Source of the DNA: Gammaproteobacteria bacterium
GTDB taxonomy: Bacteria; Pseudomonadota; Gammaproteobacteria; Burkholderiales; Gallionellaceae
Assembly: GCA_018813765.1 (NCBI GenBank)
Contig: JAHJBC010000006.1
Span: 310,001 to 374,000 of the forward strand
DNA: 64,000 nt
Reading direction: 5' to 3'
In this document: in pieces, positions 7,245-15,962 of the stretch
Layout: each line of letters begins with the position of its first letter
Numbering within the stretch: the stretch's first letter is position 1
Position numbers and translations under genes: made by a program
The notes under the pieces: generated by a model
What the model was told of the DNA's origin: nothing
The model's input: the letters and a program-made list of their open reading frames with translations, nothing else
Database searches by the model: none

Positions 7245-8093
7245 ATGATCGTTGTCACTGGAGCCACCGGTCAACTGGGACATCTGGCCATTTCGGCGCT
7301 GCTGAAGAAAGTTCCCGCGTCGCAGATCGTCGCCGTCGTTCGCAACGTGGAAAAAGCCAAGGATCTTGAGGCCATGTGCGTGCAGGTGCGTTATGCCGAT
7401 TACGACAAACCCGAAACCTGGGATGCCGCTTTGAAAGGCGCGGACAAAGTGCTGCTCATCTCCTCCAGCGAGATCGGCAAACGGGCGAAGCAGCACCTGT
7501 CCGTGATCGACGCCGCCAGACGCACCGGCGTGAAACTGCTGGCCTACACCAGCGTGCTGCATGCGGATTCCTCCGTGCTCGGACTTGCGGCCGAACACAA
7601 GGCGACAGAGTTTGCCATCCGCGCTTCCGGCATCCCCCATGTCCTCCTGCGCCACGGCTGGTACACCGAGAACTACACCATGGGCATCCCCGCCGCGCTG
7701 AAACTGGGTGCGGTTTATGGCTGCGCGGGCGACGGCTGCATCTCATCCGCCACCCGCGCCGACTACGCCGAAGCGGATGTCGCCGTGCTGACCGCGGACA
7801 ACCAGGCGGGCAAGGTCTATGAACTGGCAGGAGACACCGCTTACACCCTGAGTGAATTCGCCGCCGAGATCTCGCGTCAGAGCGGCAAGAGCATCAACTA
7901 TGTCAACCTGCCCGAAGCGGAATACAAGAAGGCACTGCTGGGTGCGGGACTGCCGGAGCCCTTAGCCGCATTGCTGGCGGATTCCGATACCGGCGTATCC
8001 AAAGGCGCGCTGTTCGATGACGGCAAGCAATTGAGCAAACTCATCGGCAGGCCGACGACGCCGTTGGCAGCGGCGGTGAAGGCGGCGCTGTAA
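7245..8093 (+). CDS. NmrA-family NAD(P)H:quinone oxidoreductase-like protein
   Basis: 282 residues, close to E. coli QorB/YtfG (286). The frame is open further upstream, but the ATG at 7245 has AAAGGAAA in front and starts the Rossmann fold directly: MIVVTGATGQLG is the GxxGxxG nucleotide site. The rest matches the atypical short-chain dehydrogenase fold without a catalytic Tyr-x-x-x-Lys (LAYTSVLHADSS, VLLRHGWYTENYT, STRADYAEADVA-like region). Members reduce quinones using NADPH or sense redox state. Pairing with a divergent HxlR regulator supports a quinone detoxification role. Confidence 0.87.
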   Translation: MIVVTGATGQLGHLAISALLKKVPASQIVAVVRNVEKAKDLEAMCVQVRYADYDKPETWDAALKGADKVLLISSSEIGKRAKQHLSVIDAARRTGVKLLAYTSVLHADSSVLGLAAEHKATEFAIRASGIPHVLLRHGWYTENYTMGIPAALKLGAVYGCAGDGCISSATRADYAEADVAVLTADNQAGKVYELAGDTAYTLSEFAAEISRQSGKSINYVNLPEAEYKKALLGAGLPEPLAALLADSDTGVSKGALFDDGKQLSKLIGRPTTPLAAAVKAAL

Positions 8094-8123
8094 GCAAGAT
8101 GCTTGCTTTGCGTGGCGGCCGGT

Positions 8124-9281
8124 TTACGCGGCAGTGGGTGCTTCTTTGAACTGGCCGGCAATCACCGTTCGGTTCCTGCCTTCAGTCTTTGCTTGATACA
8201 TGGCGGCATCGGCCCGGGGAAGCAGGGTTCCCAGGTCATAAGCGCCGGACGCGACACCGATACTGACCGTGATGGACATTTGTTTTTCCTGGACGATGAT
8301 GGGGGTAGCGGCGATGGTATGGCGCAACTTCTCGGCCAGCTCCTGTGCCTCTTCCAAGGTCGTGTGCGGCAGCAGGATGGCGAATTCCTCCCCGCCCAAT
8401 CTGCCGATCACATCAGATTTGCGGAATTCGGCTTCCAGTATCCTGCCGATCTGACGCAATGTGATGTCGCCGAAATGGTGGCCATGGGTGTCGTTGATGC
8501 ATTTGAAATGATCGACATCCATCACGATGGTGCTCAGCGGCAAACCGTTGCGTTCGCAATAACTGATGATCTGTGCGCCGCACTCGAAGAAGGATCGGCG
8601 ATTGCTGATGCCGGTGAGCGCGTCCGTCTTGGATAGCGTGTCGGCCTCTTCATACGCTTGCTGTAATTCATAGCCCAGGTGGAAATTGCGGTGCATCGCA
8701 TCGGACAGGATCTTGGCGCCGCGCAGCGTTATCACGATGAAGATCGTGGCGCCGATAGCCATGCCGAGGTGAAGTTTGTCGGGCTGGGAATACAGCCAGA
8801 GAGTGGACGGCAACAGTATGGACAGCATTCCCGCGATCGCCGTTGAGCGGTGGGCCGAATAGGTGGCAAGCACGCCCCCGGCCATGCCGATCAGGATGAA
8901 CATGGTGAACACCTGCCCCAGCAGGGAACCCTGCGGCATGATGAACAGGGCGCCTATGCCCCAGATCAACGTTGAAGCGATGAGCGCGGCGACGTAGGGG
9001 CGTGCATGCTGCAATGTTGCCTGTGCATCGCTCTGGTTGCGAAAATGAACGAGATACAGATACAGCCTGGTCAACGTGCTGAGAAACATGATGCCCAGCC
9101 AGTTCAGCAGGATCGTGGTGTCGGTATAGTCCCAAAGTACCCAACACAGCAGGATCGAGACCGCGAGGCTGACGAACAGTCCAAGATAGGACTGCTGAAC
9201 CAGCAGCCTGAGCTTGTCCGACTTGACCAGGGTGTCGATGCACCGGGTTGCGTTCCGATCTTGCGGAAGTTCATGTTCCAT
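8124..9281 (-). CDS. Membrane diguanylate cyclase (GGDEF)
   Basis: 385 residues. The N-terminal 200 hold about six predicted transmembrane helices, an uncharacterised MASE-like sensor region. A short coiled linker (AYEEADTLSKTDALTGISNRR) leads into a GGDEF domain. The active site is GGEEF and is preceded five residues earlier by an RKSD inhibitory I-site. The DVDHFKCINDTHGH metal and substrate motif is intact. The enzyme should make c-di-GMP from two GTP and be feedback-inhibited. It stands alone, convergent to the NmrA-type gene. Confidence 0.92.
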   Translation of the reverse strand: MEHELPQDRNATRCIDTLVKSDKLRLLVQQSYLGLFVSLAVSILLCWVLWDYTDTTILLNWLGIMFLSTLTRLYLYLVHFRNQSDAQATLQHARPYVAALIASTLIWGIGALFIMPQGSLLGQVFTMFILIGMAGGVLATYSAHRSTAIAGMLSILLPSTLWLYSQPDKLHLGMAIGATIFIVITLRGAKILSDAMHRNFHLGYELQQAYEEADTLSKTDALTGISNRRSFFECGAQIISYCERNGLPLSTIVMDVDHFKCINDTHGHHFGDITLRQIGRILEAEFRKSDVIGRLGGEEFAILLPHTTLEEAQELAEKLRHTIAATPIIVQEKQMSITVSIGVASGAYDLGTLLPRADAAMYQAKTEGRNRTVIAGQFKEAPTAA

Positions 9282-9553
9282 TTGGGCTCCTTCAGGAGGT
9301 CAAGCGCTGGCGCATGTTACCAAAAATCGCGTAGCGGGAAACGTTTGCTCGCATACCCTGAGAGGCAAGCGTTGCTTTGTTCTGGGCGCTTCCAGAATGA
9401 AGCGGTTGTAAATTTGCCTCTCCATGCCAATAATGCGCAGCCGATTCACAGTATGTGCATTGGATTGCTGCTTGCAGGTCCGCATGCGCCATGTGGGCGG
9501 ACATGAGTGTGAGCCGATACCTTATGTCCAATTTACTCCAACGACCGATAACC

Positions 9554-10240
9554 ATGGCACGTCCGACTTTCTTCCGTCAACGCCAAATTTGGATGCCGAC
9601 GATCACTGGCTGGATCTTTCTGCTGCTCATTTTCGTTGCAGCAGGCACCCTGCTGGCCAACACGCTCTATACTTTTCTTGCCCCGAACGATCCGGTCGGC
9701 GCGCGCGTTCTTGTTGTCGAGGGCTGGCTTGCGCCCGAGGAGCTTGATCAGGCGATAGCAGCTATCGGGAAGGGAAAGTACGAACGCATCGTGACCACGG
9801 GCGGTCCGGTGTCGGGGTGGCCGGGAATCAGTCAAGACACTTCGTATGCCGAGTTGACAGCGAGTTACCTGATACAGCACGGTATTCATCGCGATTTGAT
9901 CGTTGCCGTGCCCGCGCCAGCATCGGCGCAGGAGCGCACGTTTCTGAGTGCCGTGATGCTGCGGGAATCAGTCAAGCAACAGGGGATCGAACTTGATGCG
10001 ATCGATGTCTTCTCAGCCGGACCGCACGCCCGCCGCTCGCGTTTGCTTTTCCAGATGGCATTGGGGAAAAAGGTGCGTGTGGGCGTATTGGCAGCAAAGC
10101 CTGAAAGCTTTGAACCCGATGCCTGGTGGCGAACCAGCACGGGAGTGGAACAGATGTTCTTCCAGGCGTTCGGTTACATTTGGGTGAAGTGTTGCTTCTG
10201 GCCGGGGCCGCCCGGCTCCAACAAAGAAAAGTGGGCCTGA
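9554..10240 (+). CDS. DUF218/YdcF-SanA-like membrane-anchored protein
   Basis: About 228 residues from the ATG at 9554. In-frame ATGs at 9503 and 9524 are also possible, and none has a strong ribosome site. One transmembrane helix (GWIFLLLIFVAAGTLLAN) is followed by a periplasmic domain. That domain has VLVVEGWLAPEELDQAI, a KYERIVTTGGPVSGW loop, a DTSYAELTASYLIQHGI helix and SAGPHARRSRLLFQ, the usual order of DUF218 motifs. Members such as SanA and ElyC affect envelope polysaccharide assembly, and the exact reaction is not settled. Confidence 0.72.
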   Translation: MARPTFFRQRQIWMPTITGWIFLLLIFVAAGTLLANTLYTFLAPNDPVGARVLVVEGWLAPEELDQAIAAIGKGKYERIVTTGGPVSGWPGISQDTSYAELTASYLIQHGIHRDLIVAVPAPASAQERTFLSAVMLRESVKQQGIELDAIDVFSAGPHARRSRLLFQMALGKKVRVGVLAAKPESFEPDAWWRTSTGVEQMFFQAFGYIWVKCCFWPGPPGSNKEKWA

Positions 10241-10370
10241 CAGCCGCGTTGCTGAGTGCAATGATGAATGTAGCGTAAGGGAAGAGGGGGGCAGGCTGCG
10301 GCTTGTCCTGCCTTGACTGCAAGATTGAATCCCCCTATCGTTTGTCCAGCAAACGAATTGAGGAGTAATC

Positions 10371-10601
10371 ATGTCAGCCAAACTTGTAGAACTTCAGGTG
10401 CAGGCCAGGCAACTTGGCCCGGAGGAGCGCGCCGAACTCGCCAGCTTCCTGCTCGAGACACTGGAACCTTCCGATAGTGGCGATGTGACCCAGGCATGGG
10501 AGGCCGAGATCAAAGCCCGCTGGGCAGAGATCGAGCGCGGCGATGCCGAACTGATTCCTGCCACCGAAGTATTCGCCGATATCCGCCGCAAGCTTTCGTG
10601 A
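10371..10601 (+). CDS. Antitoxin of a ParE/RelE-type module (addiction module component family)
   Basis: 76 residues, acidic and mostly helical. It starts MSAKLVELQVQARQLGPEER and continues AELASFLLETLEP, the common pattern of the 'putative addiction module component' family. The ATG follows GAGGAG. Its stop overlaps the GTG start of the toxin gene by four bases. It should neutralise that toxin and autorepress the operon. Confidence 0.85.
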   Translation: MSAKLVELQVQARQLGPEERAELASFLLETLEPSDSGDVTQAWEAEIKARWAEIERGDAELIPATEVFADIRRKLS

Positions 10602-10891
10602 ACCAACCCCGGTTCCATGCCAAAGCCCGAGCCGAATTCGAAAAGTCGGCCCTCTTTTACGATGGAAGATTTCCCGGCCTTGGGCTGGAGTTCGCGGTTG
10701 AAGTGCAGGCTGCTGTCGCCTTTGCCTTTTCACATCCCGAGGCTGGAGCGCCCGTTGCAGATGGATTCCGGCGAGTGATCGTTCGTCGTTTTCCGTATTC
10801 GGTCGTGTATCGAGCCAAGGGTGAACACATCTACATTATTGCTGTCGCCCACCAGCGGCGGCATCCGAATTATTGGAGTGATCGGGTGTGA
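10598..10891 (+). CDS. RelE/ParE family toxin
   Basis: 97 residues from a GTG that overlaps the antitoxin stop (GTGA). RelE/ParE fold signatures are FHAKARAEFEKSALFYD at the N terminus, a central LGLEFAVEVQAAV helix, then RRVIVRRFPYSVVYRAKGEHIYIIAVAHQRRHPNYW-like strands ending in the usual HxxRxPxYW tail. Such proteins either cleave mRNA on the ribosome or poison gyrase, and the sequence does not decide which. Confidence 0.88.
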   Translation: MNQPRFHAKARAEFEKSALFYDGRFPGLGLEFAVEVQAAVAFAFSHPEAGAPVADGFRRVIVRRFPYSVVYRAKGEHIYIIAVAHQRRHPNYWSDRV

Positions 10892-10910
10892 GCAAAATAC
10901 TATTTCGACG

Positions 10911-10944
10911 CTGACCCGTTTAACCCTCTGACCCGTTTAACCCT
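10911..10944. repeat. Tandem 17-bp duplication
   Basis: CTGACCCGTTTAACCCT occurs twice in direct succession (10911-10927 and 10928-10944), and GCGTTTAAACC follows as a partial third unit. It lies just after the toxin gene and runs into the antitoxin remnant. Confidence 0.85.
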
Positions 10945-10951
10945 GCGTTTA

Positions 10952-11050
10952 AACCTGGATGAGAACGACGCCAGCCTCACGTTGACCACGCTGGCGAGTG
11001 CGGCGGCGGTGCTGGGGAAGAAGTTGAATGTTGAGTTGCTGGCGGCTTGA
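10952..11050 (+). pseudogene. C-terminal remnant of an Xre/HigA-type antitoxin
   Basis: The 32-codon tail reads NLDENDASLTLTTLASAAAV followed by LGKKLNVELLAA and a stop. This is the characteristic end of helix-turn-helix antitoxins, in which a 'tLxrvaeaLGkkL' helix ends the domain. No start or helix-turn-helix core remains upstream; the frame runs into the tandem 17-bp repeat. It suggests a second toxin-antitoxin locus once stood here and was deleted. Confidence 0.5.
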
Positions 11051-11126
11051 AAATAAACCGTAGTCCCCTATTCGCCTGAGGCGGCGTGCAATCAACAAGG
11101 GTGGCTATTACGTGAGGGGAAAGAAA

Positions 11127-12179
11127 ATGAGAGTTGGAAAGATGGCCTTGCTTTGCTTTGTGAGTATGGTGGGAAGTGTGGCGGCGGAAAACAGTTCGAA
11201 TCCAGGCACATCAACAAACAGTATCCCAATTTTAGTAATGGGCCATTGCCATCCGATTTCCAGTTTGACAGATCCCCGTGAGGATGCTGATAGCATCCTC
11301 ACCCCTAATATACAAGCAAAGGAATTTTTGAATTACCAAGAGCATCATGCTATTGAAGGGACGACGAACACGTCTATCCTTCAACAACCGAAACATGGTG
11401 CCCTGAAAAAAGTCACGGTAGCAGATAGGGGGCGGTATTACGAGGAGAGCGCATCTTTTGATCCCGCTGTTAGCTACCATATTTACATACCAGAAAAAGG
11501 ATATAGCGGAAAAGACAGTGCCTCGGTTCTAGTAGATTTTGGTACTGTCAGGGTGGAGGTGGTTTACTTCTTTCAGGTCATTAACGACAGAGGATTAACT
11601 GAATGCGATTGGCCAATGCTGTGTGAACAAGGACAATGGAGGATTTCGTCTACACTTTCATCCAATAATGCATATCAAGCGCACACCGTTACAAATGCAG
11701 TGGTCTTGAATAAATTTGTAATTAACCAAAGTGGGCAGGGTAACCCCACAACCTTTTTACCTGGAGCAATTGTTCATTTTGATAAAACTTCAGATGACAA
11801 AGTTCATGTCGTTTATGGGTATGGGGGTGGATTGAGCATTAAGGGCGAAGATGTTTGGATACCCCGAGATGCTATCGTGACAAAAGATCAATTTGTAAGA
11901 GTTAATAAATGGGAGGGGGCAAGTTCTGCAGCATATGAAAGCATTGACACAGTGAGTACCTATGCTATCCATCAGGATGGCAGCATCGAATCGTCAATTA
12001 GTGGTAATTGTGGGGTTGCAAAACTTCCTGGCCATTTGTATCGATTCAAAAATGTTCTTTGGGTGCGAAATGAGAAGCATCATGATGATTTGGAAGGGAG
12101 TAATACGTTTGTAATTCTTCCATTAAAAGGGGAGTTATGCAGTCCCCATTACAACGACAAATGCGCAATAGGCAGATGA
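11127..12179 (+). CDS. AT-rich orphan exported protein
   Basis: 350 residues from the ATG at 11127, which follows GAGGGGA; an in-frame GTG at 11112 would start inside that ribosome site. A signal peptide (MALLCFVSMVGSVAA, cut after VAA) leads into a secreted domain. YIPEKGYSGKDSASVLVDFG resembles the repeated bacterial Ig/cadherin-like strand pattern Y-x-P-x-x-x-Y-x-G-x-D-S. The rest (KGEDVWIPRDAIV, YRFKNVLWVR, six or so cysteines) matches no family I know. Base composition is far more AT-rich than both neighbours, and the gene adjoins a toxin-antitoxin pair, so recent transfer is likely. Confidence 0.7.
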   Translation: MRVGKMALLCFVSMVGSVAAENSSNPGTSTNSIPILVMGHCHPISSLTDPREDADSILTPNIQAKEFLNYQEHHAIEGTTNTSILQQPKHGALKKVTVADRGRYYEESASFDPAVSYHIYIPEKGYSGKDSASVLVDFGTVRVEVVYFFQVINDRGLTECDWPMLCEQGQWRISSTLSSNNAYQAHTVTNAVVLNKFVINQSGQGNPTTFLPGAIVHFDKTSDDKVHVVYGYGGGLSIKGEDVWIPRDAIVTKDQFVRVNKWEGASSAAYESIDTVSTYAIHQDGSIESSISGNCGVAKLPGHLYRFKNVLWVRNEKHHDDLEGSNTFVILPLKGELCSPHYNDKCAIGR

Positions 12180-12196
12180 GCCGTGAAGCGCGGTAG

Positions 12197-12223
12197 GGCG
12201 CAATAACCAGCGGGCATTGCGCC
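12197..12223. repeat. Short GGCGCAAT/ATTGCGCC hairpin at a convergent junction
   Basis: GGCGCAAT (12197-12204) and ATTGCGCC (12216-12223) are exact inverted copies with an 11-base loop. It lies between the orphan exported gene and the 3' end of mfd. It has no T-run, so it is a repeat or weak barrier rather than a classic terminator. Confidence 0.5.
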
Positions 12224-12248
12224 ATATGCATTGTGCGTCCGCTACGGC

Positions 12249-15200
12249 CTACGCCAATTCCTTAAAGAAATTCACCACCGCCAACACCCGCTGCTTCAAA
12301 TCCCCGTACTTCAACTCGATCCGCAACTTGTCCTGTCCCGCCATCTTGATATGGCGCTTGCTCTGGATCATGGTGATGATCTTCATCGGGTCGATGGGCG
12401 GGTTGGGGACGAACTGGATGACGATGGCCTCGGATGAGGCGTCCACCTTGTTGATGCCCAGCGGCTTGGCGAGGATGCGCAGGCGGTGGCAGTCGAACAG
12501 TGCGGTCGTGGCATCCGGCAGCAGGCCGAAGCGGTCGATGAGTTCCTGCTGCATGTCTTCCAGCTCTTCGCTGGTGTCGCAGTTGGCGAGGCGTTTGTAG
12601 ATCACCAGCCGTTGGTGGATGTCGCCGCAGTAGTCGTCGGGCAGCAGCGCGGGGGTGTGCAGGTTGATCTCGGTGGTGACGCCGAGCGGGTGCGCCATGT
12701 CCGGTTCCTTGCCGGACTTCAGCGACTTGATCGCGGCGTTGAGCATGTCGTTGTAGAGGCTGAAACCGATTTCCTGCATCTCGCCGCTCTGCGATTCGCC
12801 CAGCACTTCGCCAGCACCCCGTATCTCCAGATCGTGCATGGCGAGGAAGAAACCGCTGCCCAGTTGTTCCATCGCCTGAATCGCTTCGAGGCGCTTCTTC
12901 GCTTGAGCGGTGAGGCCTTCCTTGTGGTCCACCAGCAGGTAGGCATAGGCCTGGTGGTGTGAGCGGCCGATGCGGCCGCGTAACTGGTGCAACTGCGCGA
13001 GGCCGAAGCGGTCGGCGCGGTTCATGATGATGGTGTTGGCCGTCGGAACGTCGATGCCCGTCTCGATGATGGTGGAGCAGAGCAGCACGTTGAAGCGCTG
13101 GTGGGTGAAGTCGCGCATCACCGCTTCCAGGTCGCGCTCGCCCATCTGGCCGTGCGCCATGCGGATACGTGCTTCGGGCAGCAGTGTCTCCAGCTTCTCC
13201 AGCATGTTGGGCATGGTGTCGACTTCGTTGTGCAGGAAGTACACCTGCCCGCCACGCTTGAGTTCGCGCAGCACGGCTTCGCGGATCACACCTTGCGAGA
13301 AGTTGCTGACGAAGGTCTTGATGGACAGGCGGCGTTGCGGCGCGGTGGCGATCACCGAGAAATCGCGCAGGCCTTCCAGCGACATCGCCAGCGTACGTGG
13401 TATGGGCGTGGCGGTGAGCGTGAGCACATCCACCTCCGCTCTTAACGCTTTCAGTCTTTCCTTCTGTTGCACACCGAAGCGGTGTTCCTCGTCGATGATG
13501 ACGAGGCCGAGGTTCTTGAATTTCACATCCTTCTGGATCAGCTTGTGCGTGCCGATGATGATGTCGATGTTGCCCTCGGCCATGTCCTTCATCGCCTGCG
13601 TGCTTTCCTTGGTGGAGCGGAAGCGCGACAGTTCGGCGAGCTTCACCGGGAAATCGGCAAAGCGGTTGGAGAAACTCTGGAAGTGCTGCTCGACCAGCAG
13701 CGTGGTTGGCGCCAGCACGGCCACCTGCTTGCCTTCCATCGCGGCGATGAAGGCAGCGCGCAGCGCGACCTCGGTCTTGCCGAAGCCCACGTCGCCGCAG
13801 ATCAGGCGATCCATCGGCTTGCCCGATTGCAGGTCGAGAATGACGGCCTCGATGGCGGCGGCCTGGTCGGCGGTCTCCTCGAAACCGAATCCGGCGGCGA
13901 AGGATTCGTAGTCGTGGTAATTGAGCTTGAACGCATGGCCCTTGCGCAACGCGCGCTGGGCATAGATGTTGAGCAGCTCGGCGGCGGCATCGCGCACCTG
14001 CTTCATCGCGCGCTGCTTGGCCTTGTCCCACGCGCCGCTGCCCAGTTTGTGCAATGGCGCCGCCTCGGGCGCGCCGCCGCTGTAGCGGCTGATCACATGC
14101 AGTTGCGATACCGGCACGTAGAGCTTGGCTTCATCTGCGTACTCCAGCAGCAGGAACTCATTCTCGCCGTCGCCCATGTCCAGGTTCACCAGCCCGTGGT
14201 AGCGCGCGATGCCGTGCTGTTCATGAACGACAGGATCGCCCGGCTTGAGCTCGGACAGGTCGCGCAGCATGCCTTCGACGTTGCTCTTCTTCGCGCTGCG
14301 CGAGATGCGCGCGCGCGAGGGTGTGGCGTAGAGCTCGCTTTCGGTGACGATGGCGATGTTGTCGTCGGTGAGCAAAAAGCCGTTGCCGACCGTGGCGATG
14401 CCGAGCATGAACTTGTCTTTGGCGGCGAGGAATGATGCGTAGTCTTCGCACAGTGTTGGTTCGAGGCCATATTCTTTGAGATAACCGGACATGATCTCGC
14501 GGCGGCCGAGGCTGTCGGCGAGCAGTAGCACGCGGCCGTTGTGGCGCTGGATGAAATCCGCGAACTTTTGCGTCGGGACTTCGGCGCGGCGGTCTACGGC
14601 GATGGGGGGGAGGGCGGCAGTGGGGCAGGGAATGAGAGTCTTGGGTATTCCACGACCCTCACCCTCCGCTTCGCTCCACCCTCTCCCGCTTGCGGGAGAG
14701 GGGTTTAAGCTCCCCTCGCCCGCAAGCGGGAGAGGGGCTGGGGGTGAGGGCTGTATGTCCAGTCGCGCAAACTCCTTCGCCCGGATAAAGAACTGCTCCC
14801 CATCCAGGAACAACTCCTTCGTTTCCAGCAACGGATGCTGCGGATCGCCCCTGAGCAGGTTGTAGCGCGAGGCCGCATCCTGGGCGAATTGCTGTATCGC
14901 CGCATCCACATCATGGTGCAGGCACAGCGTGGCATTCTGCGGCAGGTAATCGAACAAGGTCGCGGTCTGCTCGAAGAACAGCGGCAGGTAATACTCGATG
15001 CCCGCCGGGGCGATGCCCTTGCTCACGTCCTTATATATGCGCGATTTCGACGGGTCGCCCTCGAAGCGGTCGCGGAAGTTCTGGCGGAAGGTGGTCTGCC
15101 CCTTCTCGTCCAGCGGGAATTCGCGCGCGGGCAGCAGGCGGATCTCCGGCACCGGGTAGAGCGTGCGCTGGCTGTCCACATCGAAGGTGGCGATGGTCTC

Positions 15201-15746
15201 GATCTCGTCGTCGAACAGGTCGAGGCGGAACGGCAGCGTGCTGCCCATGGGGAACAAGTCGATCAGGCCGCCGCGCACGCAGTATTCGCCGGGGGTGAGT
15301 ACCTGCTGCACGTGGGAGTATCCGGCCAGCGTCATCTGGCTGCGGAAGGAGTCGAGGTCCAGCGTCTCGCCTTTCTTCAGGAAGAAGGTGTAGGCCGCCA
15401 TGTAGCTCACCGGCGGCAGCGGGTACAGCGCGGTGGTGATGGGCACGACCACGATGTCGAAGGCCAGCGTGCGGATGTGGTGCAGCGTGGCGAGGCGTTC
15501 GGAGACCAGGTCCTGGTGCGGCGAGAAATGGTCGTAAGGCAGCGTCTCCCAGTCCGGCAGCAGGAAGGTCTTCAGTCCCGGGGCGAAGTAGGGGATCTCT
15601 TCCACCAGCCGCTGCGCTTCCAGCGCGTTGGCCGCGATGACCACCAGCGGGCCGTGGTCGGGGGCGAACTGGGCCAGGGCGAGCGCATCCGCCGAACCGG
15701 TCAGGTTCGAATAGCGCTGCCGGGAATGTGTGGAAGAGAACAGCAC
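12249..15746 (-). CDS. mfd: Transcription-repair coupling factor Mfd
   Basis: 1165 residues from a GTG at 15746 (E. coli Mfd has 1148). The frame is open further but then overlaps divergent ispD; the GTG start gives an N terminus alignable to the family (LPDWETLPYDHFSPHQD). Order: UvrB-homology region (about 1-330), RNA polymerase-interacting domain (about 490-570, DLSELKPGDPVVHEQHGIARY), helicase/translocase with GDVGFGKTEVALRAAF Walker A and IIDEEHRFGVQQ DEEH box, and TRCF C-terminal domain. It removes RNA polymerase stalled at DNA lesions and recruits UvrA. A palindromic repeat at 14655-14750 adds about 32 codons in frame between the UvrB-like part and the VDRRAEVPTQKFADF segment. Confidence 0.97.
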   Translation of the reverse strand: MLFSSTHSRQRYSNLTGSADALALAQFAPDHGPLVVIAANALEAQRLVEEIPYFAPGLKTFLLPDWETLPYDHFSPHQDLVSERLATLHHIRTLAFDIVVVPITTALYPLPPVSYMAAYTFFLKKGETLDLDSFRSQMTLAGYSHVQQVLTPGEYCVRGGLIDLFPMGSTLPFRLDLFDDEIETIATFDVDSQRTLYPVPEIRLLPAREFPLDEKGQTTFRQNFRDRFEGDPSKSRIYKDVSKGIAPAGIEYYLPLFFEQTATLFDYLPQNATLCLHHDVDAAIQQFAQDAASRYNLLRGDPQHPLLETKELFLDGEQFFIRAKEFARLDIQPSPPAPLPLAGEGSLNPSPASGRGWSEAEGEGRGIPKTLIPCPTAALPPIAVDRRAEVPTQKFADFIQRHNGRVLLLADSLGRREIMSGYLKEYGLEPTLCEDYASFLAAKDKFMLGIATVGNGFLLTDDNIAIVTESELYATPSRARISRSAKKSNVEGMLRDLSELKPGDPVVHEQHGIARYHGLVNLDMGDGENEFLLLEYADEAKLYVPVSQLHVISRYSGGAPEAAPLHKLGSGAWDKAKQRAMKQVRDAAAELLNIYAQRALRKGHAFKLNYHDYESFAAGFGFEETADQAAAIEAVILDLQSGKPMDRLICGDVGFGKTEVALRAAFIAAMEGKQVAVLAPTTLLVEQHFQSFSNRFADFPVKLAELSRFRSTKESTQAMKDMAEGNIDIIIGTHKLIQKDVKFKNLGLVIIDEEHRFGVQQKERLKALRAEVDVLTLTATPIPRTLAMSLEGLRDFSVIATAPQRRLSIKTFVSNFSQGVIREAVLRELKRGGQVYFLHNEVDTMPNMLEKLETLLPEARIRMAHGQMGERDLEAVMRDFTHQRFNVLLCSTIIETGIDVPTANTIIMNRADRFGLAQLHQLRGRIGRSHHQAYAYLLVDHKEGLTAQAKKRLEAIQAMEQLGSGFFLAMHDLEIRGAGEVLGESQSGEMQEIGFSLYNDMLNAAIKSLKSGKEPDMAHPLGVTTEINLHTPALLPDDYCGDIHQRLVIYKRLANCDTSEELEDMQQELIDRFGLLPDATTALFDCHRLRILAKPLGINKVDASSEAIVIQFVPNPPIDPMKIITMIQSKRHIKMAGQDKLRIELKYGDLKQRVLAVVNFFKELA
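14655..14750. repeat. Palindromic repeat inserted in frame inside mfd
   Basis: The ends CCCTCACCC and GGGTGAGGG are inverted. Inside lie two inverted copies of a CTCTCCCGC/GCGGGAGAG hairpin. The element is 96 bp, a multiple of three, and is read through in the mfd frame as a Pro/Gly/Ser-rich peptide (PAPLPLAGEGS, NPSPASGRGWSEAEGEGRG). The sequence belongs to a class of 'CCCTCACCCC...' intergenic repeats common in proteobacteria. Confidence 0.85.
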
Positions 15747-15962
15747 GGCGAAAGAACTGAAACAAAGGCGCGCATTATAAGCCACGACGCCCTGTCTCCT
15801 GTTAATACATGACGACAGCAATCGTGATGAGCGGCTGGAGGGCAAGGCGCACGGAGCGCAGGGGCCGGAATGTACACAGAAGTACATGAGGATCCCGAGC
15901 ACCGAGCAACGCAGCACTCCACCCGCGTAGTAGATTGATGTCGTTATGTATACAATTCGCCC

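Noticed and set aside
9282-9553. Spacer before the DUF218 gene searched for a promoter, riboswitch or small gene
   Set aside because: Only weak in-frame start codons were found; no structured RNA core or clear promoter could be supported.
10891-11110. Possible attachment site of an integrative element
   Set aside because: There is no integrase and no tRNA gene, and the only repeat is a local tandem duplication.
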